64,000 nt of DNA from Aggregatilinea lenta. GTDB taxonomy: Bacteria; Chloroflexota; Anaerolineae; Aggregatilineales; Aggregatilineaceae. The notes beneath the pieces are model-generated. The model saw only the letters and a list, made by a program, of their open reading frames with translations, ran no database searches and was not told the origin of the DNA. A program made the translations under genes and the position numbers. Location of the stretch: the NCBI RefSeq assembly GCF_003569045.1, contig NZ_BFCB01000003.1:1178001-1242000 (forward strand), in the 5' to 3' direction. Shown in pieces: positions 57,866-64,000 of the stretch. Each line of letters opens with the position of its first letter. Position 1 is the stretch's first letter.

Positions 57866-59144
57866 GCCAACGCGGCTTGCCCGGTCTGACCTGGAGGCAT
57901 ATCAGCTCGCGAAATTGCAGGAAACGATCCAGATTCTGCGGGAGAAAAGCCCGTTTTATCGCAACCATCTGGCAGACTATCCCACCGAGCTAACCAGTCT
58001 GGATGACCTGGCGACGTTTCCGTTTACCACCGCGAACGATCTGCAGCGAGAGCCTTTGCAGTTTCTGTGCGTCTCACAGAGCGACGTCCGGCGTGTGGTC
58101 ACCTTGCAGAGTTCAGGAACCACCGGATCGCCGAAGCGTCTCTTCTTCTCCCACGCCGATCAAGAACTCACGCTCGATTTCTTCCATATCGGGATGTCCA
58201 CCTTTGCGAACCCTGGCGATCGCGTGCTCATTCTACTACCTGCGGAACGCTCCGGCAGCGTGGGCGATCTGCTGGCCCTTGCGCTCGGACGCCGGGGTGC
58301 ACATGGCATCCGGCACGGCCTTGTGCGCGATGTTGCGCATACACTCGACACATTGTTCAGCGAGGGCGCGAATTCTCTGGTAGGTGTGCCAACCCAGGTG
58401 CTGGCGCTGGCCCGATCAGTGGAAGCCCGGCGTTTCCCGATCCCACCCGTGCAGACGGCGCTGCTGACGATGGATCACGTCCCTGTGAGTATCGTAAACC
58501 ATCTGGAGCAGGTGTGGCCCTGTACGGTTTACAATCACTACGGCATGACGGAAATGGGGCTGGGCGGAGGGGTTGAGTGCGAAGCCCGGCGCGGCTACCA
58601 TTGGCGCGAAGCAGACTTATACATTGAGATCGTCGACCCACGTTCGGGCATGCCGGTTGCCGAGGGGGAGCTGGGTGAGATTGTGTTCACGACGCTGACC
58701 CGTCAGGCAATGCCTCTCCTGCGTTATCGAACAGGCGATATGAGCTGCGTTATACCCGATCCGTGCCCCTGTGGAACGTGTCTGAAAACGCTGGCGCGTG
58801 TCCATAGCCGCATCCGGAACTCTGTTCCGATCGGCACCGCATCCTACCTTGCGATGGCCGATCTGGACGAAATCCTTTTTCCCGTTGATCCCGTTCTGGA
58901 TTTCACCGCTTCGCTGGAAACGGCGGGCGGTCAAAACCACCTCAAGCTGCATGTTCATCTCACCGAGACACCGCACGAACACGCTCTGACAATGATACGC
59001 GCGGCCCTTGACGCGATTCCGGCCATTCGTTCCGGTCAACTGGGCCTCACCCTGACTGCCGAAGACGGTTGTGGTAACCTGTCACCCAACCACGGGAAGC
59101 GAGCTATCAGGTTCCATCCAGAAGATCCGGGCGCTGGTCAGTAA
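57816..59144 (+). CDS. PaaK-like AMP-dependent CoA ligase (DVU_1553-like)
   Basis: 442 residues; the start lies 50 bases inside the radical SAM frame. Features: AMP-binding signature SSGTTGSPKRLFFS near 98-111, VYNHYGMTEMGLGG near 240-253, GELGEIVFTTLTRQAMPLLRYRTGDM split here as GELGEIVFTTL and MPLLRYRTGDM, then the shorter C-terminal domain with a CxCGxC (CPCGTC). It activates a carboxylic acid to its CoA ester with ATP. In this operon it could handle the acid formed by Mop. The frame runs in tight coupling from the preceding genes; this is the last gene of the cluster. Confidence 0.85.
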   Translation: MNLTPLEPWIATKIGVEPTRLARSDLEAYQLAKLQETIQILREKSPFYRNHLADYPTELTSLDDLATFPFTTANDLQREPLQFLCVSQSDVRRVVTLQSSGTTGSPKRLFFSHADQELTLDFFHIGMSTFANPGDRVLILLPAERSGSVGDLLALALGRRGAHGIRHGLVRDVAHTLDTLFSEGANSLVGVPTQVLALARSVEARRFPIPPVQTALLTMDHVPVSIVNHLEQVWPCTVYNHYGMTEMGLGGGVECEARRGYHWREADLYIEIVDPRSGMPVAEGELGEIVFTTLTRQAMPLLRYRTGDMSCVIPDPCPCGTCLKTLARVHSRIRNSVPIGTASYLAMADLDEILFPVDPVLDFTASLETAGGQNHLKLHVHLTETPHEHALTMIRAALDAIPAIRSGQLGLTLTAEDGCGNLSPNHGKRAIRFHPEDPGAGQ

Positions 59145-59413
59145 CCCACTCCTGATTTGAGCACCTGCGGCGCAGGCATGACCGCGACCAATGGTGACGT
59201 CAATCACGCCGTTTTCCACTACGATCCACCAAATCGCGGCCTCTACAAAGCGCCGGTAATGCTCGTCGCCGCCAGCCCATGCGCGCGGATCGTCGCACAG
59301 AAAGTCGTGTCTCTTGGCCCTATGCGATGACTTCCCTTGTTGACGAACGGCCCCGTGGCAGGGACAGCCGAGCACCCTCCGTGAAATTAATTGCATCCCG
59401 ATAGATAAATAGC
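59145..59413. other. Gap after the Mop cluster, no gene recognised
   Basis: A minus-strand open frame passes through (about 168 codons, ending near 59082) with a stretch AWAGGDEHYRRFVEAAIWW and VENGVIDVTIGRGHAC that looks coding-like, but it has no ribosome site and overlaps the ligase end. It is left unassigned. Confidence 0.4.
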
Positions 59414-59456
59414 TTGACTTGAGCCAATTAAGTACATAGAATGAAATTATTGGCTC
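59414..59456 (+). promoter_or_regulatory. Promoter with inverted repeat for the DegT aminotransferase gene
   Basis: TTGACT (59414-59419), 17-base spacer, TAGAAT (59437-59442). GAGCCAAT (59421-59428) and ATTGGCTC (59449-59456) form an inverted repeat around the -10 box. A dimeric repressor, for example the ROK protein at 61106, could bind here. Confidence 0.65.
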
Positions 59457-59510
59457 CGGCAAATAGCGATTAATTAGCAATACACCTTCTGCGGAAAGGG
59501 ATTTAAGGCG

Positions 59511-60740
59511 ATGGAAAAACTGGCGATCCTGGGGGGAACTCCCGTCAAACAGACCCCATTTCCAGCGTGGCCGCAGTATGATGATCACGAGCGGCAGGCG
59601 TTGTCAGGCGTCCTTGACAGCGGGGTATGGTGGCGCACGCCAGGCACACAAACGTTGAATTTTGAGCGTGAGTTTGCGCAGTACCATCAGGCGAAACACG
59701 GTATCGCCTGCACCAATGGGACGGCGGCGCTTGAAATCGCGATGGCAGCGCTGGGCATTGGGCCGGGCGACGAGGTCATTGTTCCCGACTACACCTTTAT
59801 CGCGACGGTCAGCGCGGTTTTGTTCGCGGGCGCGCTGCCGGTGTTGGTGGATGTGGACCCTGACACGTATTGCCTGGACCCGGACTGTGTGGAAGCGGCC
59901 ATCACGGAACGAACCAGGGCGATTATCCCGGTGCACGTGGGCGGTCATCCCGCTGACCTGGACCGGCTGATGGCCATCGCCAAAAAGCATAAGCTCTACC
60001 TGGTTGAGGACAGCTCTCACGCCCACGGCAGCGAATGGAAAGGCCACAAAGTTGGCTCCATCGGCGATGTGGGCACGTTTAGCTTCCAGCAAAGCAAGCT
60101 GATGACGGCGGGCGAGGGCGGCGTTATCGTCACCAACGACGACGATCTCGAAGTCCGGCTTCGTTCGGTGCACGACTGCGGACGTATGCCCGGCGAGTGG
60201 TTCTATTCCCATTTCATTTACGGCTCCAACTATCGCCTGAGCGAGTGGCAGGGCGCGGTGCTCCGCCAGCAGCTTCAGCGCCTGGATGCCCAGGCCGCGA
60301 TCCGGACCCGGAATGCGGCGGTTCTTGACGCGGCGCTGGCAGAGATTGAAGGCATCGTGCCGCAAAAGTCGGACGAGCGCTGCACGCGCAACGGTCACTA
60401 TTGCTACATCTTCAGATACGACAAAGCCGCATTCGCGGGTGTGCCTACCGGGCGATTTATCGAGGCGCTTGCCGCAGAAGGCATGCCCACGCAGGCAAGT
60501 TACCCGCCCATTCACGACCTGGATCTATTCAAAAATGGCGCTTACCGCCAGCGGCTGGCCCCCGAACAGGCCCGCGAAGATCATGCCTTTCTCACCGCTG
60601 AGTTTCCGCACACGAACCGGCTGGCAGAGGATACGGTGTGGGTCGTGCATCGTGCTTTGCTGGGGTCGGACGAAGATACGGCGCAGCTTGTGGACGCCGT
60701 CAAGAAGATTCAACGCCATGCTGGGGAGCTATTGGCGTGA
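59511..60740 (+). CDS. DegT/DnrJ/EryC1/StrS-family PLP aminotransferase
   Basis: 409 residues. PLP-binding lysine Lys196 lies in TFSFQQSKLMTAGEGG; CTNGTAALEIAMAALGI near 67-83 binds phosphate, and YLVEDSSHAHGS (Asp167) the pyridine nitrogen. The family transaminates keto-sugars, inosose or related rings with glutamate or glutamine as donor. It is followed directly by the URO-D remnant and convergent ROK gene; in this sugar-rich genome, an inosose or amino-sugar role is plausible. A strong promoter precedes it. Confidence 0.92.
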   Translation: MEKLAILGGTPVKQTPFPAWPQYDDHERQALSGVLDSGVWWRTPGTQTLNFEREFAQYHQAKHGIACTNGTAALEIAMAALGIGPGDEVIVPDYTFIATVSAVLFAGALPVLVDVDPDTYCLDPDCVEAAITERTRAIIPVHVGGHPADLDRLMAIAKKHKLYLVEDSSHAHGSEWKGHKVGSIGDVGTFSFQQSKLMTAGEGGVIVTNDDDLEVRLRSVHDCGRMPGEWFYSHFIYGSNYRLSEWQGAVLRQQLQRLDAQAAIRTRNAAVLDAALAEIEGIVPQKSDERCTRNGHYCYIFRYDKAAFAGVPTGRFIEALAAEGMPTQASYPPIHDLDLFKNGAYRQRLAPEQAREDHAFLTAEFPHTNRLAEDTVWVVHRALLGSDEDTAQLVDAVKKIQRHAGELLA

Positions 60741-60741
60741 T

Positions 60742-61109
60742 GGCGAGCGATGTGTGATCGCCGAGTGGGAGTTGGCACGCATTGAGCTGCTCCTCGAAGA
60801 AGACGTCGATGTCATCGTCCACATGGCATGGTACGAAACGTCCGATTTCTGGACACTCGCCAACTATCGCAGGCTGCCGAAGCCGCGCTTGACGCGCGAG
60901 ATTGAGCGCGTGTACCAGGCGGGCAAACAGTTTCGCTACATCATTACCAAAGCCTGGACGCCGTACGTTCCGGATTTGCTCGACATGGGGTTGACTGCCT
61001 GACCAGGATTGACCCGGTGCAGGACAGGATCGATCTGGCGCGGGTCAGGCAGCAGCTTGGAAATCATGTCTGCGTAATGGGCGGGTTGAATGCGGCGGTG
61101 AAGGGTTAA
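60742..61109 (+). pseudogene. Remnant of a URO-D-family (uroporphyrinogen decarboxylase-like) gene
   Basis: Two frames carry consecutive parts of one URO-D-like protein. In frame to 61002: VIVHMAWYETSDFWTLANYR, KPRLTREIERVYQAGKQFRY, TKAWTPYVPDLLDMGL. In another frame from 61011: DPVQDRIDLARVRQQLGN, VCVMGGLNAAV, then a stop at 61107-61109. The 5' two-thirds is missing and a frameshift lies near 61000-61011. It abuts the aminotransferase stop and overlaps the ROK stop, so an older deletion joined them. A short translated peptide from GTG 60754 cannot be excluded. Confidence 0.75.
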
Positions 61110-62287
61110 TCGTCGCCCTGGATAAAGCTTCCGTTGGCCCAGGCGGCATCTAACACCTGGGCGGCGACGCCCCAGGCCCCAGCATGTAACGGCAGCGCCG
61201 CATACTTGATTTCCAGTCGTTGGGCGAGGGCGGGAAGGACCTGCTGGTGGAGTGCGCTTCGGAGGTCGGCAAGAAAGCTGTCGCCCGCCATCCGCAGTTG
61301 ACCGCCAACCAGCACCAGCGTCGAGCCTACAATATTGACGGTGCCTGACAGGGCTTCGGCCAGGTAATGCGCGAGTTCGTCCAAAGCGATGTGCGCTGCC
61401 TTGTCCCCTGCACGGGCGGCTTCGCACATCCGGGCAAACGAGAGGTCCGCATCATTTTTCAGGGTGGACATCACGCCTTGTTCGAGCTGAACGCGCAGGC
61501 GTTCGACGACTGCGTCGTGGGTAGCGACGGTTTCAAGGCACCCTCGGTTTCCACACTGGCACAACACGCCATCTTTGGCAACCATCAAATGTCCGATTTC
61601 TCCGCAAACGCCTAGTGAGCTTTTGAGCAGCATGTTATTCACGAAGATTCCCGCGCCAATGCCCCGACTTCCAATGAAGATGTAAATCATATCCGGGCTG
61701 CCAACGCCCGCGCCAAACCGGTGCTCGGCTTCGGCAAAGGCGCGCGAGATGTCCTCGACGTAGACCAGCCGGTTGAATCGCTGCGTGAGATAGCGTTGGG
61801 CGGGATACGGATCGTGCGTCCAGGGGAACCAATCGCCCTGAGCGCTTGCGACGCCGTGCAATGCCACTCCGACCGCCCGCACTTTTAGCCAGGGGATGTG
61901 CGCCGACTCGACCATTTGGGTGACAGTGTTACTCAAAGCGTCCATCACGCTGTCTGTTGGCTCAAACGGAAGACCGCGCCCAGTCGCATTGTGCACGACG
62001 TCGCCAGTCGCGTCGGCAATACAGAGCGTAATATGGTCATGGCCGAACTCTACACCCACGACATAGCCAGCCTCAGGATTGATGCTCAATGCAACCGAAG
62101 GCCTCCCGCGCCCGGCATAAGGTTCGCTGAGACGGTCTTCGGTCACATAGTTTCGCTCGCGCAGGTCGCCGACCAGACGAGCAATTGTAGCAGCGCTCAA
62201 CTGCGTGAGGTCGCCCAGATCAGTTCGCGTAATCTCAGGCTGACGGTGGATATGTTGAAGCACAAGGAGATGATTGGCCGATAACAT
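61106..62287 (-). CDS. ROK-family (NagC/XylR-type) transcriptional regulator
   Basis: 393 residues. N-terminal winged helix (about 1-60; ITRTDLGDLTQLSAATIARL) followed by the ROK fold: VVGVEFGHDHITLCIADATG near 75-94, GVCGEIGHLMV and the zinc motif CQCGNRGCLE near 252-261. Such proteins repress sugar genes and sense free or phosphorylated sugars. Convergent with the DegT gene and its URO-D remnant, whose promoter has a dimeric operator-like repeat. A palindrome TTACCGGTAA lies about 42 bases before its own start. Confidence 0.92.
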   Translation of the reverse strand: MLSANHLLVLQHIHRQPEITRTDLGDLTQLSAATIARLVGDLRERNYVTEDRLSEPYAGRGRPSVALSINPEAGYVVGVEFGHDHITLCIADATGDVVHNATGRGLPFEPTDSVMDALSNTVTQMVESAHIPWLKVRAVGVALHGVASAQGDWFPWTHDPYPAQRYLTQRFNRLVYVEDISRAFAEAEHRFGAGVGSPDMIYIFIGSRGIGAGIFVNNMLLKSSLGVCGEIGHLMVAKDGVLCQCGNRGCLETVATHDAVVERLRVQLEQGVMSTLKNDADLSFARMCEAARAGDKAAHIALDELAHYLAEALSGTVNIVGSTLVLVGGQLRMAGDSFLADLRSALHQQVLPALAQRLEIKYAALPLHAGAWGVAAQVLDAAWANGSFIQGDD

Positions 62288-62328
62288 GTGAACACCAGGG
62301 TGGTATCTGGAGGGCTAATAATTTCATC

Positions 62329-62338
62329 TTACCGGTAA
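62329..62338. promoter_or_regulatory. Short palindrome upstream of the ROK gene
   Basis: TTACCGGTAA, perfect but only ten bases. Possible autoregulatory site. Confidence 0.3.
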
Positions 62339-62730
62339 ATCGACCTTTAGTCAAGGGACTTAACAATCATGTTGAAATTAAATTTTCGGGCATGTGATGT
62401 GACAACGATCTTGCGCTAAGGTGGTGACAGCATATGCACTCAAGCCGCGTAAGGCAAATGCGTGGAACAAACACGCCGCGACTTGCCGCTGCGTCAGTTG
62501 GGCAAACCTGGGCGACGGTCCTGGAGAACCGCGCCAGTGCAATCTGGACATGCGATTTCGTGCGAGGCTACGACCTGTTCTCCGCCCCATCTTCGTTTTC
62601 TTCATCATTGAGTTGGGTTCACGCCGAGTCGTACGCTCCGGCGTGACACGGTCATCGAGTGACTTGTGGGTTGCTCAACACCTGCGCAGCTCAACACCAA
62701 TCGGGGAGGGGCCGCGATTGGTGCGTCGTG
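62339..62730. other. Gap with no recognised gene
   Basis: No convincing gene. The minus-strand terminator of the next gene lies at its right border. Confidence 0.5.
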
Positions 62731-62771
62731 AACAGACATCTCCCCGGCCATCACCCGGGGAGATGTTTGTT
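62731..62771 (-). terminator. Terminator of the SH3-like protein gene
   Basis: ACATCTCCCC (62736-62745) pairs with GGGGAGATGT (62757-62766), and outer AACA/TGTT extends it (62731-62734 with 62768-62771). It lies 17 bases past the stop codon of the gene at 62788. Confidence 0.65.
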
Positions 62772-62787
62772 ATAGAACCGTTTTTGG

Positions 62788-64000
62788 CTATGGTGCCGGA
62801 CAGCGGAAGCGCTCGCAGATGTTATCCGGCAGATTGCCCCGGTTGCACAACCGGCATACCGGGCGCAGTGACAATGGCGGCAGGATGATGGTGATAATCA
62901 CAATCCCGACACCAGATCCCACGATAATGATCGGGATGACGATGCGATAGTGCAGAATGTTGATCGGCAGCAGATTCAGGAAGATGAGAAACTGCAGGTT
63001 GGCTTCCGTGAGCGGATCGGGCGGGCCGAACGGGCAGAGTGCATTCTGGGCGGCGGCGCCATTCGTGCCACCCGGTAGGCTGCGATTCACCTGACAGCCA
63101 ACGGAGCGATGCCCTGGCGGAACAATGACTTGCCGCAGCGTGCCGGGGAACAGGTAGAGCAGCCCGTCCAGCACGATGACCTCGAGGGTATCTCCGGGCG
63201 GCAGCACTCGGAGCAGGACCGTCGATTCCAGGCGCATGTCGATATCGTTGATGCGCAGGTCAACCTGGGTGTTCTCCGGGGCCTGGATGAGCATCATGGG
63301 CGCGAGGGCTTCAGAGCAGTCGGGCGTATCGTACCCATTGCTTAAGTAGATATTCTGCATCGACGCAAAGGTATCTGCGTCAACCGTAGGCAGAGAGTCG
63401 AGATTGAGACTTGCATCGAGCGCCGCAAGCTGTACCCACGCGGTATACGTCACCAGCTCGTCGCTGTAGAGAATGCGTCCCCACTGGCCGTTCGGGCTGA
63501 CCGCATCGACCTGGACTTCAGTCCCTTCGAGCACAACGCCGAGTTGTTCCGACGTGGCATCCGCCGCGCGGTAGACGTCCGCATCCGACGTCGTGGTCGC
63601 GCTGACCGGTTCGACCGGTTGCAGCGCATCCTCTGGAGCAACCCGGTTCTCTATCTCCACATCCCCAAACAGAATGTAGGTGACGTTCTCGTCGAGGGCA
63701 TTGTGAATGTTGGCGCGGGTATTGACGAGGGCGAGGCCCCACTCAGAGTCGTCCGGATTGAAGGGCGCGGTGGAAATACTCGCCAACGACGTGATATCAG
63801 TCTGGTTCCCTGGCTCGCTGAAGACATCGTCTGTGGTGGTTTCATCGACAAACAGCCGACTAACCCGTTGCGAGGCGTAGCAAGCGGTATTGGGTCCGAT
63901 GTCGGCGCAGTTTGTCCCCATGTCGGTTAGCACTTGCTGGACGAGTTGACCGCAGCTCTCTGATTCTTCGTCGCCTTGCGCCAGGGCAGGGTTGACGGTC
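62788..64000 (-). CDS. Secreted SH3-like domain protein, 5' end cut by the window
   Basis: 404 residues in the window; the frame is open past 64000. The first visible residues include VNPALAQGDEESESCGQ, a likely signal peptidase site (ALA-Q), so only the signal peptide is missing. Domains: Cys-containing head (CGQLVQQVLTDMGTNC), bacterial SH3-like domain (ADVYRAADATSEQLGVVLEG... WVQLAAL), then a FecR-like beta part (LIQAPENTQVDLRINDIDM) and a C-terminal Ile/Leu-rich hydrophobic segment (NLLPINILHYRIVIPIIIV) with Cys-rich tail (PVCRLCNRGNLPDNIC). Proteins of this plan are frequent in Chloroflexota. Possible cell-surface or wall-associated role. Confidence 0.75.
   Translation of the reverse strand, partial: TVNPALAQGDEESESCGQLVQQVLTDMGTNCADIGPNTACYASQRVSRLFVDETTTDDVFSEPGNQTDITSLASISTAPFNPDDSEWGLALVNTRANIHNALDENVTYILFGDVEIENRVAPEDALQPVEPVSATTTSDADVYRAADATSEQLGVVLEGTEVQVDAVSPNGQWGRILYSDELVTYTAWVQLAALDASLNLDSLPTVDADTFASMQNIYLSNGYDTPDCSEALAPMMLIQAPENTQVDLRINDIDMRLESTVLLRVLPPGDTLEVIVLDGLLYLFPGTLRQVIVPPGHRSVGCQVNRSLPGGTNGAAAQNALCPFGPPDPLTEANLQFLIFLNLLPINILHYRIVIPIIIVGSGVGIVIITIILPPLSLRPVCRLCNRGNLPDNICERFRCPAP

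Noticed and set aside
62421-62888. 155-codon open frame on the plus strand.
   Set aside because: It overlaps the end of the SH3-like protein gene and its terminator; protein composition is Arg/Pro-rich as expected from a GC-rich shadow frame.

Overview
The window looks like a chromosomal segment of a free-living, saccharolytic bacterium, most likely a member of the Chloroflexota (Anaerolineae-like). This is inferred from high GC content, many CUT1 sugar ABC operons with LacI, GntR or ROK regulators, a three-domain copper nitrite reductase, and dispersed CCCTCAnCCCCCGGCCCCTTCTCC-type palindromes. No rRNA, tRNA, CRISPR array, insertion sequence with a transposase, or phage gene was seen.

Region 1 (1-7819) is a sugar locus with a GH94 phosphorylase (5' end only in window), a small TPR-like membrane protein, a CUT1 transporter and a LacI repressor on the minus strand, and a divergent GH144-type glucanase. 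GH94 plus GH144 points to beta-1,2-glucan use. A textbook promoter with an overlapping LacI operator sits before the GH144 gene. Region 2 (8032-19048) is one long minus-strand operon: binding protein, two permeases, two different ATPases, two TIM-barrel isomerases, two Gfo/Idh/MocA dehydrogenases and an unknown membrane protein. Region 3 (19678-29910) is a divergent Amadori-product (fructosamine) locus. FrlB-like deglycase, FrlD-like kinase, a HyuA/HyuB hydantoinase/oxoprolinase pair and a GntR/UTRA regulator lie opposite a dipeptide/oligopeptide-type permease pair and binding protein.

Region 4 (29911-40160) starts with two inverted copies of a ~124-bp MITE-like element. It continues with a LacI-regulated locus for uronic-acid-containing glycans: CUT1 transporter, GH2 beta-glucuronidase, GH88 unsaturated glucuronyl hydrolase and a heparinase II/III-like lyase. 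Region 5 (40607-49300) is a nitrogen-oxide island: a Crp/Fnr (DNR-like) regulator, an ABC-2 exporter, a ferredoxin, NirK with a fused cupredoxin, a DUF2249 protein, a membrane protein with an octaheme HAO-like cytochrome c, a cupin, and two small CcoN/NorB-like membrane proteins. Near-perfect TTGAT-N4-ATCAA boxes lie before the ferredoxin-nirK pair and before the CcoN-like/cupin operon.

Region 6 (49935-59144) is a tightly packed operon around a molybdenum aldehyde oxidoreductase (Mop). It includes a large FAD/Fe-S dicluster protein, a small CxxC redox protein, a methyltransferase, a C_GCAxxG_C_C protein, a radical SAM protein and a PaaK-like CoA ligase. It resembles a conserved Desulfovibrio-type neighbourhood whose function is, to my knowledge, not established, and is the best candidate here for an undescribed system. 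Region 7 (59511-64000) has a DegT/DnrJ aminotransferase, a frameshifted URO-D remnant, a ROK regulator and the 3' part of a secreted SH3-like protein.
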